64,000 nucleotides of DNA from Enoplosus armatus (taxonomy: Eukaryota > Chordata > Actinopteri > Centrarchiformes > Enoplosidae). The stretch's first letter is position 1, and every line of letters begins with the position of its first letter. The notes below the pieces were generated by a model that did no database searches, was not told the origin of the DNA, and saw only the letters and a list, made by a program, of their open reading frames with translations. Below, piece by piece: positions 26,001 through 36,470 of the stretch. A program made the translations under genes and the position numbers. The stretch covers positions 18,220,048 through 18,284,047 of the forward strand of contig NC_092190.1 in NCBI RefSeq assembly GCF_043641665.1, given 5' to 3'.

Positions 26001-27308
26001 TTAACTGTGTCTGTGTAATACTGAAACATTTGAACAGTTTTAATCATTAACACGCTGTTAATAAGTTACATTCGTCACTTGCTGTAAAAAACTAGACATG
26101 ACATGACTTTTTTTAAACTTCCATGCACAACAATGCACATCATTTTCATGAATTTGCAAGCACGAGGAGGCAGTAGTGTTTCTTCTATTATGTTATCTTC
26201 TTCATAATATTCTTTTTTAATGGATAGTGCTTCCCTTTACTTGTTAAAGAAGAGCATACTCCATACTTCCCTCTCTACGGTGTTGTGTCCAGGTGCGGCT
26301 CCCTGATATGGAGTTTTTTGTTAACCTGGGTGACTGGCCATTGGAGAAAAGGAAACCCTCTGAGAAGATTCATCCCATCTTTTCCTGGTGTGGCTCTAAC
26401 AACACCAGAGATATTGTCATGCCCACCTATGATCTGACTGAGTCTGTCCTTGAGACCATGGGAAGGTAAGGCTGTGTGTCCATAACACAAACATGTTTTG
26501 AATTAAGCTAAAAGATTTGTGAACTGTTAAATATTACTCAGTTTGCTAAGGAGTTAGCAGAGTTAGCAATATTATTAAGTCTTTACAAGAGTCTACGATG
26601 TGAGCTACCACTGAATAACTATCTTTTGTTGGTAGCTTGCTTTTTAGTGGAGGATGGGAGCCGTAGTCAGCTTGCAGTAGTAGTAGCAGGATCATTGTCA
26701 TGGAAAGCTCCTTTTCCCTAAGCAGATGACAATGGGGACACAAGTATGCTTGTGTATAAAGACCACACCATGACACTGTCACAGTGCACACTGAATAATG
26801 GAACCAAAATAAACCTGTGTTGCGATGCTCATTACTTCCTCAGCGTTGCTTCATGAATTTTTATGCAGTGCAAGATGGCCAATTGGTGTGCAACAGCAAA
26901 AAAAGATTGCTGGAAAATATTTTATTTTACATGTAGATTGAGCCAGAAAAACAGCTCTCCATATCACGTATACATTGAATTTTTGTGCTGCAGAAATTCT
27001 AACCTCATAATGAGTGATACTCGCTCACCAGGTGTATCCAGCGTCATCTGTAGCTGCTGATCTCTGAATGACAAAAATATATTTTATTCACTGCAACAAT
27101 GAACTGGTAAAGCACTTTATGCTCCAGGAAAATTATACATATATATCATTTATAGGCACTGAGGCGTAGCTGACATGACATTATTTATATATGCATGACT
27201 TTGAGGTTCTAATCACTGTCTTAATGTCCTCCTTATGATTCTGCAATTCTGCATGTTGTTATATGTGTATGTGTGTGTGTGTGTATGTATATATATATAT
27301 ATATATAT

Positions 27309-27391
<83 letters not shown>

Positions 27392-29519
27392 TAGATAGAT
27401 AGATAGAGACCATAACTAACTCAAGATTAATAACTTTATTAATAACAGGGTAAGTTTGGACATGATGTCCGTGCAGGCCAACACAGGGCCACCGTGGCCA
27501 GAGAAGAATGCCACAGCCTTCTGGAGGGGTCGGGACAGTCGTCAGGAACGTCTGGAGCTGGTCAAGCTTTCCAGAGCTCACCCCAACATGATAGATGCTG
27601 CCTTTACCAACTTCTTCTTCTTCAAACACGACGAGAGCCTCTACGGGCCGCTGGTCAAACATGTCTCTTTCTTTGATTTTTTTAAGGTGAGAGTGCTCCA
27701 GCATGGCTGCTTTCCAAGTTAATGAATACATAAAATGTCTTTAATTATATTATGCAATTGTTCATTAATTGTTATTTCATTACCATGTCCACAGTACAAG
27801 TACCAAATAAACATTGACGGCACTGTGGCAGCGTATCGACTGCCTTACCTGTTGGCAGGCGACAGTGTGGTCTTAAAGCAGGATTCTGGCTACTACGAGC
27901 ATTTCTACAACGAGCTTCGGCCGTGGGAGCACTACATCCCGATCAGGGCGGACCTTGGAGACCTGCTGGAAAAGATCCAGTGGGCACGTGACCACGACGA
28001 AGAGGTGATGGCGCATTAAGTTTGGCAGTAAATGCTATGACCTTTAATTCTATTCACTGGATTTTTTGGATTTATTGGCCTCTTTTAATAACTTTGTAAT
28101 ATTTTGTGAGAATGGAGTAAATGTTCTGTTGTCTGTGTTGCAGTGATTAATTCTTGCTGTCTTTCAGGCAAAGAAAATTGCACTGGCAGGTCAGCAGTTT
28201 GCCCGTAATTATCTTAATGGAGACAGCATATTTTGTTACTACTACAAACTTTTCCAGGTAACATTTCTACACTTGCAGAGTTATATAAATTGACCTATTG
28301 AAAAACTCAAGGTACTGAAAATAAGTTATTAATGTGTTGAATAAATATTACCCCACTCCCTCATCATACTGTCACACTGGGGTATATTCCATTGGCACTG
28401 TGTGGCCTTATTAATGTGACTCTGAATAAAATGGAATCACATCATGCAGAAATGTGTTCTAATTGCATATTTGCTGTCAGGATGTACTTCCCCTGCCTTT
28501 CAATCCTCTCTCGGTAAGCTCAACGTTCTTCTTGTAGGAGTATGCCAAACTCCAGGTCACAGAGCCACAGATTCGTGAAGACATGGAGCTTGTCGAGCAG
28601 CCCAGTGATGACCTGTTCCCGTGTTCCTGCCACAGGACGAGGGTAAGGGACACTGTTAAGTCTCCCTTGCATCAGAGTGACTTGTGTATTGTTTCGCCTC
28701 ACCTCAGCATACAGGATTACACCAGTAGAGTCTAGACCCACTGACGTCAAAAGCTGCTGCTTTGTGTTGTTCTCCAGGTTGTAAATCACAAACTTGCACT
28801 TGACAGGATATACTAAGGACAACTCAGATGAATTTCTGCCTTGCCTGACGCTATACAGTATATCATTTTATACCACGGTCTGGGTGAATAAAGGATGTCC
28901 ATTAAAACCTGTTTAACATGCATGTAGTACAACTTAAACCTAGGGTTTAAGCTTTTCATTGGCAATAATAATAATTGGGAAACAAAATACTAGTATTAAC
29001 ATTTAAAACTTTGGTACCACTCAGCTTCAAGGCAGACCACGCCATTCTATAGAGTGTGGCTCCCTCTGGTGTATGTAAGGTGCCACTGCATGCATTAAAA
29101 GCCCTGCACACTCACACAGGTGCTTTCAATTACTCTGGCTGATTAGAGTTGGAGGTGGGTGGAGTAATGCTGGGAATTATGTGATGTCACCAATGATAAC
29201 GTTGTAAATTGTCTGCCCCTAACAGATGTGACAGGCGACAAATGGATATGTGGGAGCTTTAAATATGATTAAAGTAAACTGTACTTGAATGTGAACATTC
29301 AAGTTTTAATTAGTGAAAATTTAGACCAAACTGCTGTACATAAGTGTGCTGCTCTTTTTACAAATTATATTATTTCAGTTCCTGATGGCTCACAATTCTT
29401 CCCACATGCTCAAACAAAGCCAATTAATAATTTGTTTTGTAAGCTGGCACATTTTCCACTCCTTCTGATCCTAACATGAATCCTTTTTTTTGTTTTTTCA
29501 GGCAAAGGATGAACTTTGA
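23071..29519 (+). CDS. poglut2: Protein O-glucosyltransferase 2 (KDEL-containing 1), complete
   Basis: An ER-lumen enzyme that transfers glucose from UDP-glucose to Ser in EGF repeats of Notch and fibrillin-type proteins. Ten exons: 23071-23264, 24679-24884, 25014-25219, 25911-25988, 26293-26465, 27449-27686, 27795-28004, 28168-28257, 28538-28642, 29502-29519. They total 1518 nt, 505 residues, against 502 for the human protein as I recall. Layout: signal peptide ([12 protein letters not shown]), filamin-type repeat (about 30-135; [19 protein letters not shown]), then a CAP10/GT90 catalytic domain ([66 protein letters not shown]), and the retention signal KDEL encoded by a tiny last exon. [21 protein letters not shown] near the N-terminus and linkage to tex30 favour POGLUT2 over POGLUT3. 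The residue joining exons 1 and 2 becomes Asn-Leu where human has Lys-Phe. Confidence 0.97.
23265..24678 (+). other. poglut2: poglut2 intron 1
   Basis: A 1.4-kb intron with donor AA|GTAAGT and acceptor CCCTTACAG. It holds only short chance ORFs and no recognisable element. Confidence 0.7.
25220..25910 (+). other. poglut2: poglut2 intron 3
   Basis: A 690-nt intron ending in a pyrimidine-rich acceptor (TTCTCTTTAG). I see nothing else in it. Confidence 0.7.
26466..27448 (+). other. poglut2: poglut2 intron 5 with a GATA/TA microsatellite near its acceptor
   Basis: A 983-nt intron. A (TG)n/(TA)n run at 27258-27312 continues into a (GATA)n array at about 27311-27407, ending roughly 40 nt before the acceptor. 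The acceptor region (AATAACTTTATTAATAACAG) has almost no polypyrimidine tract but several TAAC branch-point-like motifs. Confidence 0.7.
27258..27407. repeat. (TG)n(TA)n(GATA)n compound microsatellite in poglut2 intron 5
   Basis: TG and TA runs to 27312, then about 24 GATA units to 27407, ending 41 nt before the exon 6 acceptor. Confidence 0.9.
28643..29501 (+). other. poglut2: poglut2 intron 9
   Basis: An 859-nt intron before the 18-nt last coding segment. It ends in a strong acceptor (TTTTTTTGTTTTTTCAG). No clear internal feature. Confidence 0.7.
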
Positions 29520-29637
29520 TTGACCTGTCACCCAGTTACAGAGCAATCGTTCATATCTCATGTACTGCCAAATCATTTTTCAGAGTGTGAATTAATTGTA
29601 TGACTTTGATATGAATCTCACATTATCTCATTTTTGA

Positions 29638-29643
29638 AATAAA
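29638..29643 (+). terminator. poglut2: poglut2 poly(A) signal AATAAA
   Basis: A canonical hexamer 119 nt after the TGA, followed by a GT/T-rich stretch (TTTTTGTACG, then a T run at 29668-29678). This gives a short 3' UTR and fits the close downstream tex30 gene. Confidence 0.7.
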
Positions 29644-29659
29644 TATGTCTTTTTGTACG

Positions 29660-29922
29660 TCGGAGATTTTTTTTTTCTACTTTTGTATTATACACTCACA
29701 CACATACACACAACCCCACTGTTAAAGCATTGAACATCTTGAGCATCTTGAACAAGGCAAACAAAAGAAAACCACCTGAGCACAGCCAAGCCATTGTTTT
29801 TACTGCTGACTGGGAGCATTGATGTTGTCATTTAGCAACGAAGCAATGACCACTCCTAAACAGCAGGTGTCAGTCACGTGCAGTCAGGTTCCGCTTGGGA
29901 TTTCAGGGAAGAAACACATTCA
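29660..29922 (+). promoter_or_regulatory. tex30: Short poglut2-tex30 intergenic region, tex30 promoter
   Basis: Only about 260 bp separate the poglut2 poly(A) region from the tex30 ATG, so the core tex30 promoter must lie here or overlap the upstream 3' UTR. It contains a canonical E-box CACGTG at 29875-29880, 43 bp before the start codon, and no TATA box. Confidence 0.4.
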
Positions 29923-31913
29923 ATGGACAAGTTTGACGAGGTGAATATCTAACATTAGCAACTGCAAGTGAAAACCTTTTAACAAGATATGATATGAACC
30001 AAAGTTGGAGTTCAAATTAAGTATAGAGAGCGGTGTAACAAGAGAGTACCCGAAATTCCACGAAACAAATATAGCTCTGAAAGACACAGCAAGCTAGCTC
30101 GGTATAACAATAACTTAAGCTGTTAACGTTATACTTTAATTGCTTTAATTGAAACGGCGTAACGTAATTAGGAAGAAGCGAACTAATTTCAACGGAAAAG
30201 CTGGAAAATGTTGCTCATATAACAATGAATGAGCTTTAACGTTAACGGGGCAGAAAAGTGCTTTCGTGAATGAAGTCTGGAGATTGTGCTCACTGACTGT
30301 TTACCGGCTTTCAGGACACGGTGAAGGTGCCATTTGGGACAAAGTTTCTGGACGTCGCCTTGTGTTTCCCTGCCTCAGTAAAAGACGTTCATACAGCCGT
30401 CATTCTCACACATGGGGCGGGTGGAGACATGAACTTCAGACATCTGGTGTCTCTGGCACATGCCCTGGCTTCAGATGGCTTCCTCTGTCTCCGCTTCACA
30501 TGCAAAGGTTTAAACTTGGGTTATAGAGTGAGAGCTTACCACGCTGTGTGGGTAAGCATTTTCATACATTGCAGAAATAGCAGTCACCATTTTATCCATA
30601 CAATAAATAGTATTTCTGTGCTACAACGGGCTCAGAATCAATGAGATGCTGTTTTTCTCCCTAGGACTACTTGAAATCACTACAGAAGTTTACCATACAG
30701 CACATATTCGTGGGAGGTAAGCAGCAATAATAGGGTTTGCTTTACATCACGTGAATTAGATACATAAGTATGCCACTTTTGTGTGCATGAGTTTGCATTA
30801 CAATAATAATACAATGACTGCATACCTTACTAGTCAAAGCCAACCAGCAGTAAATCAAGTTGGGCAATACAAGACAACTGGTGTTAAACAGATACAGTGT
30901 TTAATATGAGAAACAGTCACCACATGTTTAATTTTCGGGACATTCAATGAACAATACAACAGTAGAAATGTTAAAAATGACTCTTGAACTTTTGAAAACT
31001 AGATGCACATTGTATAGCAATAGAATTTAAAAGTATCAGTATAATTTTCAGTGTTGGTCAATCTGACCATACATGTTTTCGGGTCTTGCCAAGCTTGTCA
31101 ATGTTGTGCATTGCTATAAAAGACTACAACATAAAATGCAGCACTCACTGAACATGATATCTTGTCTCTGTGACCTGTCTACAGGCAGGTCAATGGGATG
31201 TCGCGCTGCTGCAGCTTTAGCCAGGCAGCTGAGTGACGGATCAGAGGATGCAGTGCAGGGCGTCATGTGCCTGTCTTTCCCCCTGCACCCCCCAGGACAG
31301 ACACAATCCCATCGACAGCGCAGTGAAGATCTCAGGGGGCTGCCTGAACACATGCCTGTGCTGTTTGTGTCAGGCACTGAGGACAACATGTGTGATAGGG
31401 TAAGGATGTTTGGGGGATCTTTATTATGGTTTGACTGCAATTTCAGACATATACTTGTAGGATTTTCATTTTGTATTTACATATGTGTATGTGCGTTAAG
31501 TTACATATCTTTTTTCTCATTATTCTCATATCTTTAGTTGTAATATACAGTATATGCTCTGATGATTTATATTATTATATCTATATATCTTCTTCTTACA
31601 TATCTTATACAAGACAGCCTGCCATATTACATGTGCTGTATTCTAATGTTTCCATTGTCCCAGCCTGATGTATGTATGTATGTATGATTTTATGTTTGTT
31701 TTAATGACCTGACGTGCCACAGTAGTGATTTTGCTTTCTGTCTTTGCTCAGGTTCTTTTTGACGGGATTTTAAAAGAAATGAAAGCTGAAGTTGAGGTTT
31801 TCTGGCTGACAGGAGGCAACCATGGACTGACAGTGAAGGGAAGGTCAGAGGATTCTGTGTTGGATGAAGTGAACTCACAAGTCATCACCTGGTTGAGTGA
31901 GCAGGGAGCATAG
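29923..31913 (+). CDS. tex30: TEX30 alpha/beta-hydrolase-fold protein, complete
   Basis: TEX30 (C13orf27 in human) belongs to the KANL3/TEX30 group of alpha/beta hydrolases; its substrate is not established. Five exons: 29923-29940 (only MDKFDE), 30315-30551, 30665-30716, 31185-31399, 31752-31913 (TAG), totalling 227 residues. Visible features are an HG motif after a hydrophobic strand (AVILTHGAGGDMNFRHL), the nucleophile elbow GGRSMG whose first codon is split across introns 3/4, a candidate acid in VSGTEDNMCD and a candidate catalytic His in GGNHGLTVKG. A putative Ser-Asp-His triad is therefore intact. The first exon is needed because exon 2 has no suitable ATG before the conserved VPFGTKFLD. 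It starts about 280 bp after the poglut2 poly(A) signal, the same adjacency as in human 13q33. Confidence 0.95.
29941..30314 (+). other. tex30: tex30 intron 1
   Basis: A 374-nt intron after the six-codon first exon (GAG|GTGAAT to CTTTCAG). No element recognised. Confidence 0.7.
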
Positions 31914-31975
31914 ATTAATGTATGTTATCAGGTTTTTGTTTTCTTTATCTTCTCTGTTTTGTTTTGTTCTAGTTA

Positions 31976-31981
31976 AATAAA
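31976..31981 (+). terminator. tex30: tex30 poly(A) signal AATAAA
   Basis: A hexamer 63 nt after the TAG, followed by T-rich sequence at about 32005-32030. It implies a very short 3' UTR. Confidence 0.7.
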
Positions 31982-32021
31982 GGATATATGTTTTTACACA
32001 ATGCGGTCAAGTTTTTTTGTC

Positions 32022-32026
<5 letters not shown>

Positions 32027-32055
<29 letters not shown>
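32027..32055. repeat. (AT)n run between tex30 and nepro
   Basis: About 14 AT units, 40 bp upstream of the nepro X-box. Confidence 0.9.
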
Positions 32056-32060
<5 letters not shown>

Positions 32061-32094
32061 GGAATTACTCAGTTCTTTCTTTACAGGTGCTTTA

Positions 32095-32108
32095 GTTACC
32101 ATGGTAAC
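32095..32108 (+). promoter_or_regulatory. nepro: Palindromic RFX X-box in the nepro promoter
   Basis: GTTACCATGGTAAC is a perfect 14-bp palindrome that fits the RFX X-box consensus (GTNRCC, short spacer, RGYAAC). It lies between the tex30 poly(A) signal and the nepro start codon, 172 bp before the ATG. Confidence 0.55.
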
Positions 32109-32279
32109 TGAACTCAGTGTGAACACGAGATCCCAAAATCAGTTGTTTCAATCACTAACAAGTTATTGTGAGGCAGCCACTTCACTGTGTGTACTGTGCC
32201 TTTAAGGCGACCTCTGACGTTTATATTTACTCGAATACAATTGGCTGCCTGACTTCCGCATGTTTTTACGCAGGGAAGC

Positions 32280-33639
32280 ATGGCAGGAGAGCCGTGGAAC
32301 AGGGTAAACATTCCCTTTCCTGGTGCCGTTTCTATTGTCCGTATACATTTCAGCTCAACAACAGGTACGAGACACTGGTCAGATGCTACTTAGCTAAATC
32401 TGTCGACTGTGTTACGTGATGTTTGGGGCGCTAAAGACACTGTAGATGTGCTGCTTTCAACCCACGTGGGAGGGCACGGATCCACCCTCCGCAGTGTTGA
32501 TGTTGTATTTTGTTATTGTCATTGGTTGAATTGTGATGTTTGAGTGTTGTTGCTGTCATGCAGATGCTAAGGTTAAAACCCTGTTGGTGGAAAATGAGAA
32601 GGTGCTTAAGCTACTTCGCAGTGAGATTCTTCAAACGGAGATACGAGTTCTCTACGAGCTGCTGTACATCCTAAATAACAGCTCCAAAGGCAACAAGACG
32701 TTCAAAGGCTTAAAGCAGGTGAGTACTGGATGAAGCGTCCACATCTGGCCACCACAGGATGTGTGATTGTTGATGTTTTTCAGTCTTGATGTCATTTAGG
32801 TGTCACTTACTGATGTGTATGTGTCATGTCACATTTTCTGCGTATCTCTCACAGGTAGAACAATGCATAAACAGGCTGAAGAGCATGAAGCTTGATGTTG
32901 CTCTTCAGGAGCTGACAGAGCTGTGTCCCACTAAAATCCAAAGGTAGGTTGAAAGGTTTATTGGTTCAGTGTGATGATGTGCTGGTTGTTTAGGATCACA
33001 CCAGCCAGCATCAAATGTAGACTTTGCTATTTATGACTCACAATATATGTGAAAGCTGGCATAAATTTACTGCAATACGGTGAAACAATCAAACCTCTGG
33101 AGCTTGATCATACTTTACATAACCGTTACAGACCAATCATTTCTTCTTGATGAGCTCATGCACCACATCAGCAGGTCAGGACATTTCTAATGTGTGCGTT
33201 TTGTGTGGTACAGTAACATTCAGGAGCTAAAAGATAAAACAAAACAAAACAAATGCAATTTTACATTTCAGAGTTTTAAAAAAAGTACCAGAGCCTAATT
33301 AATAAAATCATGGGCTTTTATTTTTTTAAGTTCAAGGATCTTATGTAATGAAGAGAAAAACAGACTCATTTACATATCGAACAGTGCCAGTATGTTTCTA
33401 TAGGAAAACCTGCATAAGAGCACTGGCAAGAGGTTGTAAGCACTGAGAGGAAGTACTGAAGATTATTGAGCCATCGAATGGCCAGCACTATTGATGCCTT
33501 CCTCTATTGGCTCTATGGCAGATCAGTTAAACAGTGGTAGTTTGCAACTTCAAATTCTTTAAAAGCACACATCACAGCATTTGATGCCTTTAGTTGAATG
33601 TTGGGAAAATGTAATTATCTGTTTATTCACTGAAATGAG

Positions 33640-33675
<36 letters not shown>

Positions 33676-35837
33676 AGAGGACTGAGCATCAAGGCTGCTG
33701 AGTGTGATGTCCCCAGTCAACCCATGCTGGAGTGGCTCTGTCTCAAAGTGCTGGGAGCCGCCCAGCTGATGAGCTGCACATTGAATCGCTGCAGCAGAGC
33801 TTTCTCGTATCCTTTCCAGATGTTCAGAAATGTGAAAAGTAATCTGACTGAAGATCTGATGTGTTGTTGCTGCAACTGTGGATCCCTTTGTGTAAATTAA
33901 GCTTGACTAAAGCTAGCTTGACTAAGCTTGTCCTTCTTGCTGTCACCTCATGGGTTTTGCCCTTAAGAGATATTTGCCTCAGACTCTCGAAGCAGCAGAT
34001 GAAATGGGAGGAGTTTATTATTTTGAATATGGTGATAACCAGCATGCTCAGTCGTCTCTGGTGAGTGCTCTTCCTCATTGTCGCATCTAAAAAGGCTGAA
34101 AAATGCAAGAAGATGCAGAATTATAACTTAGTCCATGTTGGTGGCTCTAAATTGCTGCAAGATTTATAAAAAAATGTGTTTTAAATAGTTTGATTTGTGT
34201 TTGTTTCCGCAATCTAAATGTACCTGCCTTTGTGCTCCATCAGGGTAATTTTCCGCGGTATCCTGTTCAGCGTGTCCACTCTGTATCAGTGGCTCCTGGT
34301 GCTCCTCAGAGAAGTAGCCAACGCCCAGCCCATGTCCTTCCTCACAGACTTCTCCCTGCCAGCAGATATGGCTCAGTTCCTGGGTCCCTCTGATGCTTTT
34401 TTACTGCCAGCACACGATCCAGCTCACAAGAAGCAGCCGCAGAGTCGGAAGAAAGCCTCCGTTAAAGTCAAGAGCCAGGGAGGGACGAGGAAGGTTAAAG
34501 AAGACTTGGGTGTTGCTGTTGAAAGAGGTGTGGAGTTTCTTCAGTGTTCTGTATTCTGTACGAAGCATTTAATGCAGTAAGATGACACTGCCCAGAAGGA
34601 CATGTGCCTTTTTGTCTGGTTAATTCACTCAGTTTTTATTAACATACTGTAGTTTATAATAATATACTATTATAATGTATAATCTTATTTTATATTATAT
34701 ATAATATGTATTTATGGTAATTGTTCAGTACACAAAGAAAAAGTAGTGTAACATGCAAAATGCTTGCATATATCTGTGCTTATTTTATATGAACCTTTGT
34801 CTGAGACTATTTACACTACTTTTATTATTATTATTATTATTTTTTTTTTTTGCAGGTATAGTTCTTGACACTGACCTGAAGCCTTTCCTGAAGGTTTTCA
34901 GGAACTTTACAGAGGTGTGTGAGCAAACCAGATGAAATATTTATTCATTCTTCTATTATTTCCAGAATATTTAAGTGTTGTCACCTAATCGTCCTATCTA
35001 ATGATTACATCATTTTGCCACCCAAGAGCAAATCCTTCCCGCAGGAAACACACAAGGCTGAGGAGAAACAAAAGTTCAAGAAACAAGTGAGAGAGGCTAC
35101 TACTTTCGCAGACATGGCCACCCATCTGGAAGAAATGATTCTGTGGTGCAGATCCCAGAAAATGGAAAAGGAAAAATGCCTCTTAAGCTTCCTGCGTTTA
35201 AAGTGCCAAAGGATGAAATGCCTAGAGGCAGCAGGTTACAAGTAAGAGCAACACTGCAGAATATGCACTCAGTGGCCACTTTATTAGGTACAGCTGTGCA
35301 ATGTAATGTAATTCAATACAACAGTTCCTAATGTTCACTTTTTTGGTGACATTGTCAGAAATGTATAGAATTGGATTGCATTAGACTGTACAGGTGTACC
35401 TAATAAAGTGGCCATTATGTGTAGAGGTGTTGATTCTGTGACACAGTTGTGACTAATAATAATGGTGCATATTTATATATTTTTTCCTCATCCCCAGTGT
35501 CCAGAGGACGTTGCGGACCTTCAGACAGGAAGCTTGCTGGGCTTCAACTCCTGAAGGGTCAGTGCCAAGAACCTGTCGTTCCTCTGCTGCAACAAGGAGG
35601 AATGCTCACCGGAGAGCGCGTTTTCACTCACTCAGGAGTCGATTTAAGTCTTCAGCAGTAAGAACCGGTGTCAAAAAGAAACAGCTGAAGAGACGAAGGA
35701 AGAGAACAGAGTTATCAGTGTCTGGACTGTCAGGGGACGACCAAATAAACAGGACCACATACCAGGCGACACCTCAGACCACCGACTGTGACATCCAGGA
35801 TGACATAGATGATATATTTGGCGCTGTAGGTTTGTGA
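32280..35837 (+). CDS. nepro: Nucleolus and neural progenitor protein, complete
   Basis: NEPRO (C3orf17) is a nucleolar protein linked to rRNA processing (RNase MRP/P association in human cells) and to neural progenitor maintenance. Nine exons: 32280-32364, 32564-32718, 32855-32943, 33678-33806, 33983-34060, 34244-34527, 34856-34914, 35045-35241, 35498-35837 (TGA), totalling 471 residues against about 567 in human. Conserved blocks are EPWNRVNIP at the N-terminus, [93 protein letters not shown] and the acidic end [12 protein letters not shown]. Lys/Arg-rich stretches ([11 protein letters not shown]) suit nucleolar targeting. The exon 4 donor (TTCTC|GTATCC) is weak; it and the exon 5 acceptor at 33982 were chosen because the join reproduces the vertebrate spacing. 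The middle is shorter than in mammals. Confidence 0.93.
32944..33677 (+). other. nepro: nepro intron 3 ending in a (TG)n tract
   Basis: A 734-nt intron. Its last 40 nt are a (TG)n repeat (about 33641-33672) followed by TTTAG, so the usual polypyrimidine tract is replaced by the dinucleotide repeat. Confidence 0.75.
33641..33672 (+). repeat. nepro: (TG)n tract at the nepro exon 4 acceptor
   Basis: About 16 TG units followed by TTTAG and exon 4, so the repeat occupies the polypyrimidine-tract position. Confidence 0.9.
34528..34855 (+). other. nepro: nepro intron 6
   Basis: A 328-nt AT-rich intron ending in (TTA)n and a T run before TGCAG, a strong pyrimidine-rich acceptor. Nothing else seen. 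Confidence 0.7.
35262..35422. mobile_element. Tc1/mariner-type MITE in nepro intron 8
   Basis: Inverted ends GGCCACTTTATTAGGTACA (left) and TGTACCTAATAAAGTGGCC (right) bound a roughly 160-bp element with no coding capacity. This terminal sequence is familiar from Tc1-like transposons of teleosts. The ends abut TA, the expected target site. Confidence 0.7.
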
Positions 35838-35979
35838 CACTATGGAATTGGACACATCCAAGGAATCAAATATACGGTATTCAGCTGAGCTCAGTATGTG
35901 ACACGTTTCTCTGTTCTGAACGGAAAGTTGGATGGATTTTAATGTGTATTGTAAACTGATGATTGGACATTGTATGAAT

Positions 35980-36160
35980 GGTTTTTTTTTTCGGGCATTT
36001 TTGCCTCTATTGGATAGTGACAACTACAGAGAGAGACATGAATGGGAGGAGCGGGGGAAATAACATGCAGAAAGAGGACTGGGCTGGAATTGAACCTGGG
36101 CCGCTGCAGTAAGGATTCAGCCTTAATACGCTGAACCAGGTGAGCTATGGGGGTGCCCCA
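35980..36160 (-). mobile_element. tRNA-derived SINE, minus strand
   Basis: On the minus strand the element begins GGGGCACCCCCATAGCTC, with an A-box-like TAGCTCACCTGG and a perfect B-box GGTTCAATTCC. It continues through a tRNA-unrelated body (TTTCTGCATGTTATTTCC) and ends in AGGCAAAAATGCCC plus an A tail (T run at 35980-35989). This is the common percomorph SINE layout. It inserted about 150 bp downstream of the nepro stop codon, perhaps within its 3' UTR. Confidence 0.8.
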
Positions 36161-36394
36161 GACATTTCATGAATGTTATACAAGTAGTAAAGAGCAGCAG
36201 CTGATTACACAGTGTACTACTATATTTGACACCAAGCTGAAAATCCTTGTTTTACTGACCTCTTCAGGTTTACAGTTTAGAGTCTGTTGCACCTCTGACC
36301 ACATAAAGCATCAGGGATGTCAAGATGTACTAACTACGATCCTAGAGGTCAGCTTGTGTGAATTTGTAAAAGCAGAAAGTAACTTTAAAGATCA

Positions 36395-36470
36395 TGATTT
36401 TTTGTTTTTGCATCTTAACTTTTATTAGATAGGACGGTATAGACAGGCAGGAAACAAGGAGAGATGTTCT
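36395..36470 (-). mobile_element. Truncated SINE 3' tail, minus strand
   Basis: On the minus strand the sequence reads CTCCTTGTTTCCTGCCTGTC then CCTATCTAATAAAAGTTAAG followed by an A-rich end, resembling the tail of the same teleost SINE class. No tRNA head is visible. Confidence 0.45.

Noticed and set aside
27311..27407. Regular GATA units considered as a CRISPR-like or regulatory array
   Set aside because: It is a simple tetranucleotide microsatellite without spacers; GATA-factor function cannot be argued from repeat units alone.
27213..27731. 172-codon minus-strand ORF
   Set aside because: It is antisense to poglut2 exon 6 and reads through the GATA/TA microsatellite (long Tyr-Leu-Ser-Ile runs); not a gene.
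36083..36160. Functional tRNA gene on the minus strand
   Set aside because: A- and B-box are present, but the cloverleaf is degenerate and the sequence continues into a SINE body and A tail.
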